Shown in pieces: positions 32,135 through 39,707 of a stretch of 64,000 bases of DNA. A model generated the notes under the pieces. The model was not told the origin of the DNA, searched no databases, and was given only the letters and a program-made list of their open reading frames with translations. Position 1 is the first letter of the stretch. Each line of letters begins with the position of its first letter. This stretch comes from a virus, in the IMG/VR virus record IMGVR_UViG_3300020034_000004, positions 1-64,000 of that record; one strand, given 5' to 3'. The translations under genes and the position numbers were made by a program.

Positions 32135-32163
32135 TTGACATAGTATGCGGTCCAATATATACT
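32135..32163 (+). promoter_or_regulatory. Plus-strand promoter giving a leaderless HNH mRNA
   Basis: TTGACA, 17 bp, TATACT, 6 nt to the ATG at 32170. Confidence 0.75.
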
Positions 32164-32169
32164 GTGGTT

Positions 32170-32697
32170 ATGGAAACTAAAATCACTAAATGTATACGAA
32201 TTGCATATTTGAAAGGCTATCGAGTTACTGATGATGGGACGCTTCTTGGAATACGTGGGCGTCCCATCACAACTATTTTAAAAAAGGGCTATCCTTTCTT
32301 TGCTCTACAGGTCGGAACAGAATACTCAAAGGATGGGTATTATAAAATTCCTGCTCATAGATTTGCTGCCTATTGTTTCTATGGTGAAGAGATTTTTAAT
32401 CATAGACTGGTTAGACATTTGAATGCAAATAAAAATGATTACAGTCGACAAAATCTAGCTCTTGGAAATCACAGTCAAAATTCATTCGATAGGCCAGCAG
32501 TAGAACGTAGTAATCATGCAAAAGCAAGTCATACAGTAACCAGAATATATCCATCAAAACAAAAAGTTTGTAAAATTGCCTATTGTAAATATTCACCTTG
32601 CGGTAAGGTTTTTGATATAACTAGAGATAATAGAAAAAATAGACCACGCAAACATTGTTCTTATAGCTGTGCTGCTAAGAACAGGAAGAAATCTTAG
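32170..32697 (+). CDS. HNH homing endonuclease, plus strand
   Basis: 175 residues. RFAAYCFYG, then RLVRHLNANKNDYSRQNLAL and HSQNSFDRP is the HNH layout with a DNA-binding N-terminus (GYRVTDDGTLLG). CXXXXC repeats near the end (CKIAYCKYSPCG, CSYSC). No ribosome site: transcription should start at the ATG. Runs against its neighbours. Confidence 0.82.
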   Translation: METKITKCIRIAYLKGYRVTDDGTLLGIRGRPITTILKKGYPFFALQVGTEYSKDGYYKIPAHRFAAYCFYGEEIFNHRLVRHLNANKNDYSRQNLALGNHSQNSFDRPAVERSNHAKASHTVTRIYPSKQKVCKIAYCKYSPCGKVFDITRDNRKNRPRKHCSYSCAAKNRKKS

Positions 32698-32712
32698 GCA
32701 TCGGTGTGGGTT

Positions 32713-32874
32713 TTAATTCTCGCCTTGGTACTCACGATATAAATCTTGGGCTAAATTGTAACCATCCCAATTATCTACCCCGGCGTTCTCCAATGCTTGA
32801 AGCAAAATAGAACGTTTTTGAAGATTCTTATAATCATCAGTAGTAATTGTGATTGTATCATTTTTGTCTGACAT
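32713..32874 (-). CDS. Hypothetical protein, 53 aa
   Basis: AAGGAAT before ATG. Begins MSDKNDTITITTDDYKNLQK; residues 18-50 are one amphipathic helix with AGVDNWDGY. Looks like a common small phage protein; function unknown. Confidence 0.6.
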   Translation of the reverse strand: MSDKNDTITITTDDYKNLQKRSILLQALENAGVDNWDGYNLAQDLYREYQGEN

Positions 32875-32895
32875 AATATTCCTTTCAGTAAGAGA

Positions 32896-32920
32896 GCCGG
32901 TAGATTTAATTATCTACCAG
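32896..32920. repeat. GCCGGTA imperfect hairpin
   Basis: GCCGGTAGAT...ATCTACCAGC flanking an AT loop; a paired site of the dispersed motif just after the composite tRNA-like RNA. Confidence 0.45.
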
Positions 32921-32931
32921 CTTTTCCTTGT

Positions 32932-33089
32932 AGGGGTACTGGGAGTCGAACCCAGACAGACTATGCTCAATGGTCCTGCAGGAATCAAAGGTCAAATTCA
33001 AAGCGTGTTAACCCACTTCGATTGACAAGGTCCATAGCCCTTCTCTGACTTATCGGGGTCAGCGACTTTACCATTTTGTCCATACCCCC
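32932..33089 (-). ncRNA. 158-nt composite tRNA-like RNA
   Basis: 5' GGGGGTA pairs with 3' TACCCCT. A D-arm-like hairpin (GAC...GTC with TGG) follows the 5' strand, then CTGAC/GTCAG around CCCGATAA. The 3' side has GACCA-TTGAGCA-TAGTC and a normal T arm (CTGGG-TTCGACT-CCCAG). About 70 nt of extra sequence sit between. It has its own promoter at 33108-33136. Could be two fused tRNAs, an intron-bearing tRNA or a Y-RNA-like tRNA mimic. Confidence 0.5.
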
Positions 33090-33107
33090 AAGTGTAAGAC
33101 TTAACGA

Positions 33108-33136
33108 ATCTTACATGAAGACTTATCGGTTGTCAA
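33108..33136 (-). promoter_or_regulatory. Promoter of the composite tRNA-like RNA
   Basis: TTGACA, 17 bp, TAAGAT; predicted start about 12 nt before the RNA. A GTAAGA/TCTTAC dyad overlaps the -10. Confidence 0.7.
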
Positions 33137-33218
33137 TACCTCATCTGTACCCGACTATCTTTGGCGTCAACACGTTTGACTTTATCACTCTACCCAGAAA
33201 GCATGTAGCTGACCTGTA

Positions 33219-33461
33219 CTACCTTGGTGGATACCAGTTAGTCGGCCCACAATCCTCACAACCTCTACAATATCGCAAAGGAATAACAATTTGGCCGATG
33301 ATAGACCAACCAATTACTAATGTTCTTCGACACCACTCATCGCCACCCAACCATGTTGGTGACCAGCGATGGAAATACCATTGTGGTTTATAAAACCATG
33401 GATGATTCTTTGGTTTAGTACCTTTCCAACATCCACAAGGTGCTTGCCACCATCTACTCAT
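33219..33461 (-). CDS. Trp/Cys-rich protein, 80 aa
   Basis: ATG at 33461 overlaps the upstream stop. APCGCWKG, then many Trp, then YCRGCEDCG. Probably a small metal-binding protein. No family. Confidence 0.55.
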   Translation of the reverse strand: MSRWWQAPCGCWKGTKPKNHPWFYKPQWYFHRWSPTWLGGDEWCRRTLVIGWSIIGQIVIPLRYCRGCEDCGPTNWYPPR

Positions 33462-33711
33462 ACTTAAACAGACTCTCAAATCCGTCTACCCACTTATGAT
33501 ACAACATTCCTGCGAAGAAATCAACACTTACGTTTGAACTAATGGCAAAGAGCGGGTAAGAATTTAAAGCATACACTTCATGCTCTAAAAGATAATCCTG
33601 AGCCATCAAATATGAAATTCTATAGATATTGCTTTCTGTCTTGTTATGAATAACGGAATACTTTCCAATACCGTCGCTCCATGCTTTATCGATGTGCTCT
33701 TCAAGCGTCAT
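33454..33711 (-). CDS. Hypothetical protein, 85 aa
   Basis: AAAGG before ATG. Helical (MTLEEHIDKAWSDGIGKYSV start). No family. Confidence 0.65.
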   Translation of the reverse strand: MTLEEHIDKAWSDGIGKYSVIHNKTESNIYRISYLMAQDYLLEHEVYALNSYPLFAISSNVSVDFFAGMLYHKWVDGFESLFKYE

Positions 33712-34092
33712 TACTTACCTTTCTGTGTGGAGTCGGGCGGATTCGAACCGCCGTGCTTCATTCTTCTAAATAAATCATTATACAGTCATTACTATTCATT
33801 GAGACTTTACAATTTGAAGGTGTCTGTGGAATAGCTCCCGCTACCTATAGCATTTTCTCCTGTGCCTTCAGGTTCAATTGTTATTAAATTGTAACTATTT
33901 TGGATTCGGACGGTATAGTTACCGTCCTAGCTAGTCTTTTATCAGACAGTTGCTAGGGAAGCAGAGCGTAGAATAGCCTCTGCCTCTGCGACAATGTTAT
34001 AATTATCTGCATTTATAGTTTGTTAGCTGTTTTAAGACTCTGCCAACTAAGTCTGACTGCGTATCTATTCTTCCAAACAAAGTCGAAACCAA
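33712..34092. other. No gene seen; tRNA remnant and hairpins
   Basis: A T-arm (GGCGG-TTCGAAT-CCGCC) near 33733-33749 lacks a matching acceptor partner, so it is a tRNA remnant. GGACGGTA/TACCGTCC (33908-33927) and GCAGAG/CTCTGC are hairpins. Confidence 0.45.
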
Positions 34093-34221
34093 TTACGACC
34101 CCTTAAACAAGTTTTCTTTAAATCTATTTATTGCATTAACGGCATCTTCATACCTGTTGAATCTACCAAGATGTTTAGCTTTGCCATCTATAATTGTTTT
34201 CGCTCTCCAACATTGCCCACA
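34093..34221 (-). pseudogene. C-terminal fragment of an AP2-type homing endonuclease
   Basis: An open frame without a good start encodes CGQCWRAKTIIDGKAKHLGR then FNRYEDAVNAINRF, the AP2-like DNA-binding tail seen on HNH homing endonucleases. The frame runs back into tRNA-Arg(CCU), so the nuclease part has been lost. Confidence 0.55.
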
Positions 34222-34224
34222 AGT

Positions 34225-34295
34225 GCCCCTGCTGGGATTCGAACCCAGAATGCGAGTTTAGGAAACTCGAAGTTTATCCCTTAGCTTACAAAGGC
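34225..34295 (-). tRNA. tRNA-Arg(CCU)
   Basis: 71 nt. Acceptor GCCTTTG/CAGGGGC, stem CGAGT/ACTCG, loop TTCCTAA, T loop TTCGAAT. Confidence 0.85.
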
Positions 34296-34371
34296 TTACC
34301 GCCAGCATGTTGCTACCTGCACCGATTCGAACGGCCATGCTGACTGGGAGAGCGTATACACTCTCCGTAGC

Positions 34372-34668
34372 TCAAGAAGGAGTTACTAGACCAAACACAT
34401 TGGCTTTGTTAGTCCATCCATTTACATGTCCATGATTATTACTAATCTGAACTCTATCACCATCTACCGCCGAAATCAAGTGCAAATAAAATCTGCGGCC
34501 AATCTTGGCAAAGACAATGTCACCTTTAGATAGTACCCTGTCAACTGGTCTGATATCAACCGGCTGCCGACTATAAATGAGTGGTACCATTGAGTTACCG
34601 CCCTCTTTGTATTCTTTAATGGTTTCTCCTGCTAGGAGCCTCTGTACCATTAGTTCTTTGACGTTCAC
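34372..34668 (-). CDS. S24/S26 (LexA/signal-peptidase fold) protein
   Basis: 98 residues. GNSMVPLI carries the nucleophile Ser motif; KGDIVFAKI and RFYLHLISAVDG follow as in S24/S26 peptidases. The Lys partner is not obvious and there is no DNA-binding domain, so it may only keep the fold. The GTG start lies 2 nt after the 3' end of a tRNA-like element. Confidence 0.7.
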   Translation of the reverse strand: MNVKELMVQRLLAGETIKEYKEGGNSMVPLIYSRQPVDIRPVDRVLSKGDIVFAKIGRRFYLHLISAVDGDRVQISNNHGHVNGWTNKANVFGLVTPS

Positions 34669-34670
34669 GT

Positions 34671-34736
34671 GCCCTTGAAGGGATTCGAACCCTCATCATC
34701 CAATTACGGTCAAACTACTTAGGAGGTAGCGCCGGT
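34671..34736 (-). pseudogene. Degenerate tRNA, anticodon CCU
   Basis: 3' half is present: CAAGGGC acceptor strand with A73, T loop TTCGAAT, an anticodon hairpin with CTCCTAA. No 5' acceptor strand pairs well. GCCGGTA sits at its 5' side. Confidence 0.45.
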
Positions 34737-34876
34737 ACTCAGGTAAATTGGTGGACGGATAAGTTGGTAATTACTCCAACTAAGATTCTAGTTACCTATT
34801 ACACACGTTACTCCGGAGTGCCGCGTGCACTTACTTCCCCAATATCCTCACCTTTTACAGTTATTGGCCGTCCCGT

Positions 34877-34942
34877 GCCCCTAAGCGGAATTGCACCGCT
34901 AACTGTCGGATTCGGATTCTGACGGTCAATCTTTCTAAGGGC
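34877..34942 (-). tRNA. tRNA-Arg(CCG), short D arm
   Basis: 66 nt. Acceptor GCCCTTA/TAGGGGC, loop ATCCGAA. D region only about 13 nt and T loop TGCAATT is off-consensus; may be decaying. Confidence 0.55.
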
Positions 34943-34959
34943 AATTATTCTGTTATATC

Positions 34960-35424
34960 CTAATCTTTACGATGATATTCTTCTATGATTTCTTCATCTA
35001 TTGCATCTTCACGTCTGAATTGACTTAAAGAGAAATACTGCCAAATCCAGAATATTAGATTCGGTACCGCCACCGACAGTAGAACCAGCCACTCACCAGT
35101 AGCAATATAGCACGATGAAGCAAACAACCACAAGCAAGCACCGGCAAGACCAGATGCCTTACCAACGGGCGGTATATTGAACATCAAAAAAGTCAATCCA
35201 CATAGAATGGTAATAATTGCTATCGCTCCCCAAATAATTGGAAGAGAATTACCTAAACTACTCATAGCATTGAATAACGAAGAAGTACCCGCTATTTTAG
35301 TGAATGGTAGAATGAAAGCAAATCCAATACCATACGAAAAGGTAGATAACAAAAAGGGCCACATTAATGGATTAAATGTTTCACCTCTGGAGCTACTGGT
35401 TACTCTACTAAAGTACTTGTTCAT
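34960..35424 (-). CDS. Four-span membrane protein, 154 aa, leaderless
   Basis: TATAAT ends 5 nt before the ATG, so the mRNA should begin at the start codon. Hydrophobic spans near residues 25-45, 60-83, 90-108 and 113-131; acidic C-terminus. Function unknown. Confidence 0.65.
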   Translation of the reverse strand: MNKYFSRVTSSSRGETFNPLMWPFLLSTFSYGIGFAFILPFTKIAGTSSLFNAMSSLGNSLPIIWGAIAIITILCGLTFLMFNIPPVGKASGLAGACLWLFASSCYIATGEWLVLLSVAVPNLIFWIWQYFSLSQFRREDAIDEEIIEEYHRKD

Positions 35425-35576
35425 ACTTAATTATAACATAGCACTTGTTAAGACACGGTGCACCACAGGGTCCTGACGGGTCAATACGTCTACCGCCCGT
35501 TTCCGCCAAGCGTACTTTAGGAGACGTAACATGTAAATTAACCGTATCGGAGTTGGTTACCGAACTTCCGCTTTGA

Positions 35577-35648
35577 GGCCCCTGAGAGAATTGAACTCTC
35601 GTCTATGGGGTTGCAACCCATCGCCTAGAACCACTCAGCCAAGGGACC
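35577..35648 (-). tRNA. tRNA-Cys(GCA)
   Basis: 72 nt. Acceptor GGTCCCT/AGGGGCC, stem ATGGG/CCCAT, loop TTGCAAC, T loop TTCAATT. Confidence 0.85.
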
Positions 35649-35731
35649 ATAATGCCACATAGACCTTGCTTATATAACATTTTGATTATTTTACTCTATA
35701 ATGTGGAGCATGGCACAATCGAACCATGAGT

Positions 35732-35803
35732 GGAGAATATGGAAATCGAATCCATCGGACAGGTATCTTGCAAAGATTCCTCGCTTATCCCAGAGCATTC
35801 CCC
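35732..35803 (-). tRNA. tRNA-Ala(UGC)
   Basis: 72 nt. Acceptor GGGGAAT/ATTCTCC carries the G3-U70 pair that defines tRNA-Ala. Loop TTTGCAA. One mismatch in the anticodon stem. T loop TTCGATT. Confidence 0.75.
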
Positions 35804-35822
35804 AAGAAATAATATTGTAATA

Positions 35823-35851
35823 ATTATAGCACGAACTTGCATGAATGTCAA
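35823..35851 (-). promoter_or_regulatory. Consensus promoter for tRNA-Ala/Cys
   Basis: TTGACA, 17 bp, TATAAT: a full consensus match. Confidence 0.85.
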
Positions 35852-35963
35852 GAAGAATACGACGTAAGAAATAATGAGATAGATAATAAGCTTTGAGGTC
35901 TTTTAGTTTTACAAGGAGCATACCAACTTCCTTGGGGCGTTGTCATCACCCGGACTAGTATTT

Positions 35964-35992
35964 AGTCTAACAGATGCTTAGTGGTCTGTCAA
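35964..35992 (-). promoter_or_regulatory. Promoter at the end of the coiled-coil gene
   Basis: TTGACA, 17 bp, TAGACT, reading left toward the tRNAs. Confidence 0.6.
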
Positions 35993-36370
35993 ACCTTCTT
36001 GTGCACTTTGAACTAGACTTCGTTCTCCGTCTATTAAATCGTTAACGGATAAACTACCAGCCTTATAGAAGTTAATCGGAGCATCTTCTGCTACTATCTC
36101 TTCTGTTACATCTGGCTGTAGACCTTCTTCTAGATTAGAGAGGACTTCTTCGAGGGATTCATTTACAATACCCTCGTTTTCGTTGTACTGGTCGTAGAAG
36201 TCACATAGCATTGCGTCACGCTCAGCAACCGCTTCTTCATGGGCAATTCGTGCTGCTTGCAACGCACCCTCAGCAACAAGTAAATTATCTTCAGTTACTG
36301 TCAATTTATCTAAAGTTGGCGCAAATCGTCTACGCTTCTTCTCAAACTCCAAAAACTCTTCTGCGTTCAT
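35978..36370 (-). CDS. Coiled-coil protein, 130 aa
   Basis: Long helical region from residue 5 to 85 (charged heptads), acidic. No family. Directly follows the transglycosylase gene. Confidence 0.7.
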   Translation of the reverse strand: MNAEEFLEFEKKRRRFAPTLDKLTVTEDNLLVAEGALQAARIAHEEAVAERDAMLCDFYDQYNENEGIVNESLEEVLSNLEEGLQPDVTEEIVAEDAPINFYKAGSLSVNDLIDGERSLVQSAQEGLTDH

Positions 36371-36375
36371 TTTTC

Positions 36376-37215
36376 CTACTTACATGCTGTTTTAATAGTG
36401 TTGATGTAACCCCAGACATCTCGACCCTTGGTAGCGCCAGGTGGATAGTATAATGCTGGACGACCCTGAGAAATCCAGCGTCTAGCTCCGCCTACGCCCA
36501 AATTGTAGGACGCAATGGCGTCCTCAATGGTGTTGATTTGATTGTCGTTTACAGCCATCTTCAAATAATCAAACACAAACTTGAAGGATAATTCTGGAAC
36601 CAACCGCTGCTCTTCAGTCCATTCAGGATGAGCCTCGCCATTGATTTGAGCTAGACCTACGTCTCTTTCGTCGGCAAAACCGACGGCTCCTGCATCCCAA
36701 CCAGACTCTTGAGTTATAACACCACAAACAATAACTGGTGTGATTGCCCCAAGTGCCGGGTATTTAAGTAATTCAGCTTTAACAATTCTATCTAAGTCTG
36801 GAAATAACAAAGCCTTAGAAGTTTTAGGACCAATAGCTCCATCTGCTGATTCTCCAACCTTTTGCTGAAATGCAACCACTTTACTCTTGGTTACCGGGCC
36901 GAACACACCATCAGCAGCGATGTTGGTTCCTAGTCTTCTGTTCAAGGCCGTTTGATACGCCTTGACTGCGCCAACAACTGCCCTCTCATTTGCGTTAGCT
37001 GGTGCCTTTTTACCGATGTAATTTGTACCTACAATAGGTAACTTATAATATGGTCCTGGCTTATCGGTTTTATACGCTAATGTACCGCCGATGCTTGACC
37101 ATGAGCCTCTACCTGTCATTTTGTTTTTAACTACCTTTCCAGATGTATTTGTATTATCTGGAAATAGTATATCACGAAATATATACAAAATGATAACTAA
37201 GACTAACGTCAGCAC
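36376..37215 (-). CDS. Membrane-anchored lytic transglycosylase with peptidoglycan-binding domain
   Basis: 279 residues. Signal-anchor at 1-18; a PG_binding_1 repeat at about 80-137 (DGVFGPVTKSKVVAFQQ); then an SLT domain with GVITQESGWD (Glu170 the catalytic acid) and DVGLAQIN. Degrades the cell wall for entry or release. Distant from the terminase, so lysin or accessory lysin; exact stage unknown. Confidence 0.85.
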   Translation of the reverse strand: MLTLVLVIILYIFRDILFPDNTNTSGKVVKNKMTGRGSWSSIGGTLAYKTDKPGPYYKLPIVGTNYIGKKAPANANERAVVGAVKAYQTALNRRLGTNIAADGVFGPVTKSKVVAFQQKVGESADGAIGPKTSKALLFPDLDRIVKAELLKYPALGAITPVIVCGVITQESGWDAGAVGFADERDVGLAQINGEAHPEWTEEQRLVPELSFKFVFDYLKMAVNDNQINTIEDAIASYNLGVGGARRWISQGRPALYYPPGATKGRDVWGYINTIKTACK

Positions 37216-37221
37216 AAGATA

Positions 37222-37506
37222 CTACTGTCTTACATATTTGATAGTGATAACTTGATGAGCTTCTACCGGATAAAATTCTACACGCATATTAGAAGAATCT
37301 AATTCACCATCAAGAGAATCTCGATAGGAAAGCCCAACGAAATGGTTTGGCTGGTCGATATAAACGTTTTCATAAACATTTCCCCAACGCCACTCTTCAA
37401 CAATTTCAGATTGAACCTGACTGTAACCGAGACTACGAATAAAATCATTTGGGTCGGCATAAGAGTCTTCTTTGATATACTCTAGCCATTGTTCATTTAA
37501 ATTCAC
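37222..37506 (-). CDS. Hypothetical protein, 94 aa
   Basis: GTG start with AAGGAG upstream. Beta-rich C-terminal two thirds (VYENVYIDQPNHFVGLSYRD). No family. Confidence 0.65.
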   Translation of the reverse strand: MNLNEQWLEYIKEDSYADPNDFIRSLGYSQVQSEIVEEWRWGNVYENVYIDQPNHFVGLSYRDSLDGELDSSNMRVEFYPVEAHQVITIKYVRQ

Positions 37507-37528
37507 TTTAGCTCCTTAGATTGAAAAT

Positions 37529-37553
37529 AGGCCGGTATATAATATACCGGCCT
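37529..37553. terminator. Hairpin of paired GCCGGTA motifs
   Basis: AGGCCGGTATAT/ATATACCGGCCT perfect arms; ATTTT follows on the minus strand. Ends the tRNA-Tyr transcript. Confidence 0.65.
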
Positions 37554-37558
37554 ACCGT

Positions 37559-37639
37559 GCGCCTGGACGGATTCGAACCGCCTCACCCTAAAGAATGGCT
37601 TTACAGGCCACCGCAACTCTCCAACTTTGCCGCAGACGC
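37559..37639 (-). tRNA. tRNA-Tyr(GUA)
   Basis: 81 nt, class II. Acceptor GCGTCTG/CAGGCGC, loop CTGTAAA, variable arm with TCTTTAGGG, T loop TTCGAAT. Confidence 0.85.
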
Positions 37640-37729
37640 ATAACCTCTTTGCTAGTTTTCCATATAAACCGCCTGGGTAACTAGCTAACCAACCGGATGG
37701 TATTGACAGGATGAGGTACCTTGTCAAGT

Positions 37730-38044
37730 TTAGACTCTTTCAAGTCTACGCTTACGTAGTCTACGAGAAATCAATATTGTGGGTCTCTGATTACGTAAGT
37801 AGTTTTTCTTGTCCTGATGAGTAGTTAAGACTTCACCCTGTTGCACCTCTGTACGAGATGCCTGCCAGGAACTAAAACTACCTAAGAACAAAGCTATCAT
37901 AGAAACTAAAGAAACGAAAATAACGCTTTCCAACCAACCGAGGAAGAAAGATAATACTGTGAACGGTAACCAAAAACATGTTGACCATCCATGGAACCCC
38001 TTTAGTATATATGGGTCACCAATGATTTCCATTAGTTTCTTCAA
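37730..38044 (-). CDS. Two-span membrane protein, 104 aa
   Basis: Spans near residues 22-40 and 42-62, then a basic tail (SRRLRKRRLERV). A TTG start lies 2-3 nt after the tRNA-Met 3' end; an ATG four codons on is the alternative. Confidence 0.6.
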   Translation of the reverse strand: MKKLMEIIGDPYILKGFHGWSTCFWLPFTVLSFFLGWLESVIFVSLVSMIALFLGSFSSWQASRTEVQQGEVLTTHQDKKNYLRNQRPTILISRRLRKRRLERV

Positions 38045-38047
38045 GTA

Positions 38048-38122
38048 GCGGGATACTGGAATTGAACCAGCTTATTGCTGAAGCTTATGAGGCTTGCCGA
38101 GATTTACCAACCTCCCACCCGC
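38048..38122 (-). tRNA. tRNA with CAU anticodon (Met or Ile2), copy 1
   Basis: 75 nt. Acceptor pairs 5 of 7 (GCGGGTG/ATCCCGC), loop CTCATAA, T loop TTCAATT. CAU could be Met, fMet or lysidine-modified Ile. Confidence 0.65.
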
Positions 38123-38143
38123 ATGACTTTTTCAAGTAGTTCT

Positions 38144-38172
38144 ACTTTATCATACTACAATGGCTCTGTCAA
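38144..38172 (-). promoter_or_regulatory. Promoter for tRNA-Met copy 1
   Basis: TTGACA, 17 bp, TAAAGT. Confidence 0.7.
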
Positions 38173-38234
38173 CTCAATCGCACAGTTATGCAAAAATCAT
38201 CATTGGGAATTCGACAATGGTCATTTATTCTTGT

Positions 38235-38302
38235 AGCGCGTGAGGGTGATGCACCCTCCTATCAGTCCTTATGAGAGACTGCTGTTCACTGGAACCCGCG
38301 CC
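38235..38302 (-). tRNA. tRNA with CAU anticodon, copy 2
   Basis: 68 nt. Acceptor GGCGCGG/ACGCGCT (6 of 7), stem AGTCT/GGACT, loop CTCATAA. D region short and T loop TGCATCA non-canonical. Confidence 0.6.
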
Positions 38303-38473
38303 AGGCCAGCCTATTATTTATACTCTTGTACTGGAACAGAGTGAGTTGGTGGGGGCGTCTGTCAGCTTTGGATTATGCAGGAAACACGCCCCTTCAAACC
38401 TGCGTTATCGGTACATAGATATGCATCTCGTCTCCGACCTTCACATACAAGACTTCGAAATCTTGCAGCTTGT
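38303..38473. other. Non-coding spacer with hairpins
   Basis: No gene. Contains ACGCCCC/GGGGCGT arms about 40 nt apart and a CAAGA/TCTTG hairpin near the downstream tRNA end. Confidence 0.4.
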
Positions 38474-38544
38474 ACTCCCAGAGGGAATCAAACCCTCTCC
38501 TAATGCCTGAGAAACATTTATACTTGTCGTTATACTATGGGAGC
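38474..38544 (-). tRNA. tRNA-Glu(CUC)
   Basis: 71 nt. Acceptor GCTCCCA/TGGGAGT, loop TTCTCAG, short variable loop, T loop TTTGATT. Confidence 0.72.
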
Positions 38545-38635
38545 TTATTAAATTATTACATAGTTCTTCAATTAACCATTGCGCTACATACGCCTCTCTA
38601 TCCAATAGATAATCTAGTTCTATTCGAAAACAAGT

Positions 38636-38715
38636 ATCGCAGACGGGAATCGAACCCGCAAGCCGAAGCATCTGATTGAAAGTCAGACCACCGTAACCAA
38701 TACAGTACCTGCGAT
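38636..38715 (-). tRNA. tRNA, anticodon UUC (Glu codon GAA), long variable arm
   Basis: 80 nt. Acceptor ATCGCAG/CTGCGAT, stem TCTGA/TCAGA, loop CTTTCAA, T loop TTCGATT, A73. The variable region is 11 nt with a GC-TTCG-GC stem-loop, a class II feature not expected for tRNA-Glu. Confidence 0.8.
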
Positions 38716-38842
38716 ATAATGCCAAGCAGTTACAAAAGGCTGCAACGCTTGGCAGCATTATTTCAAAAACTAGATAATTCCGGAGAACATCTAGTAACAA
38801 TTGTGCAAACAAGCTGCACTGCCTTATCGGCGTAATAAGTCT

Positions 38843-38871
38843 ATCTTACCATACCGACGAATGCCTGTCAA
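38843..38871 (-). promoter_or_regulatory. Promoter for the tRNA-Glu pair
   Basis: TTGACA, 17 bp, TAAGAT. The leader holds a TGCCAAGC/GCTTGGCA hairpin. Confidence 0.7.
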
Positions 38872-39134
38872 GCTATTTTGGCCGGTGCTAGTTTATTGTT
38901 CTTAACTACAACTAGTACTGTCTTATCCTGATACCATTCATTAATGTCTATACCATTATCTAATGCCAAAGAGAATGGACATTCTCTTAAGTCTTGATAA
39001 TCTTCTAAACAATTCTTGCTATGAAGAATGTAGACCGTTTCTTCTTTACTTACCGCCTTCGCAAAATGTGCACGAACGTGCCTTTTTATTCCAACAATTT
39101 TTTCAATTATTGATGCATCTACAATTTCAGTCAT
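38868..39134 (-). CDS. Hypothetical protein, 88 aa
   Basis: Mixed fold, two Cys. Its last codons overlap the promoter 38843-38871. No family. Confidence 0.65.
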   Translation of the reverse strand: MTEIVDASIIEKIVGIKRHVRAHFAKAVSKEETVYILHSKNCLEDYQDLRECPFSLALDNGIDINEWYQDKTVLVVVKNNKLAPAKIA

Positions 39135-39331
39135 TATTCGTTATCAAGTCTCTTTAGATTAGGATTTTGACCTTGCATAATTCCAACCTTACCAAGACGA
39201 ACCTTGATTTGACCGGGTAATGAATTATGCCACTGAAGCATATGTTCCTTTACTGTTCGATTCACGTCTTCATCTGTAGAATATGAACTCAGTACATAGT
39301 CAACAACAATTCCATCTTCATAAATGAACAT
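39134..39331 (-). CDS. Hypothetical protein, 65 aa
   Basis: ATG at 39331 with AAGGAG upstream, just after tRNA-Lys. Starts MFIYEDGIVVDYVLSSYSTD. No family. Confidence 0.65.
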   Translation of the reverse strand: MFIYEDGIVVDYVLSSYSTDEDVNRTVKEHMLQWHNSLPGQIKVRLGKVGIMQGQNPNLKRLDNE

Positions 39332-39343
39332 TATGCTCCTTGT

Positions 39344-39426
39344 ACGCCAGGTGAGGTTCGAACTCACGTCGGGCTTTCGCCATCAGTTTAAAAGACTGTT
39401 CCCATCGGCCACTAGGGGACTGGCGC
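39344..39426 (-). tRNA. tRNA, anticodon UUU (Lys codon AAA), long variable arm
   Basis: 83 nt. Acceptor GCGCCAG/CTGGCGT, stem ACAGT/ACTGA (one mismatch), loop CTTTTAA, T loop TTCGAAC. Variable region about 15 nt with GGC-GAAA-GCC. Class II body on a Lys anticodon. Confidence 0.78.
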
Positions 39427-39464
39427 ATATTTTGTTTCAATTCACACTTATTACAAAGTTAAGT

Positions 39465-39534
39465 ACCCCCGGTTGGAATCGAACCAACGTCTGCAAAGTA
39501 AGAGTTTGCGGCTAATCCCCTCAGCTACGGAGGC
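39465..39534 (-). tRNA. tRNA-Lys(CUU)
   Basis: 70 nt, ordinary class I. Acceptor GCCTCCG/CGGGGGT, stem GCAAA/TTTGC, loop CTCTTAC, T loop TTCGATT. Confidence 0.88.
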
Positions 39535-39540
39535 AGAGAA

Positions 39541-39565
39541 TGAGCTAAACCATAGATTTAGCTCA
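39541..39565. other. 9-bp perfect hairpin between tRNAs
   Basis: TGAGCTAAA/TTTAGCTCA with a 7-nt loop; likely a processing or spacing element. Confidence 0.5.
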
Positions 39566-39634
39566 CCCATCAACCTATTCAGTTTCGGAGTGCTGTCACG
39601 CATTTATTCTCCTAGATGGTAAGTCATCACCGTG

Positions 39635-39707
39635 GGTGCTAGACGGGTACTGCCCCCGCTAAAACTTGAGTCACAGTCAAGCACCTCGCTTCTTGGCCTC
39701 TAGCACC
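39635..39707 (-). tRNA. tRNA-His(GUG)
   Basis: 73 nt. Acceptor GGTGCTA/TAGCACC, stem CTTGA/TCAAG, loop CTGTGAC, C73. T loop GGCAGTA is non-canonical. G-1 is not encoded. Confidence 0.75.

Noticed and set aside
32932-33089. tmRNA
   Set aside because: A 16-codon ORF is present inside, but the RNA is too short, lacks the G3-U70 pair and lacks an Ala-Ala tag ending.
35691-35921. 76-aa minus-strand ORF with a fair ribosome site
   Set aside because: It covers tRNA-Ala(UGC) and its consensus promoter. The composition looks random, so not annotated.
37503-37727. 74-aa minus-strand ORF
   Set aside because: It runs straight through tRNA-Tyr and a hairpin terminator and has no ribosome site; treated as chance.
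38441-38812. 123-aa minus-strand ORF
   Set aside because: Passes through two tRNA-Glu genes; shadow of the tRNA region.
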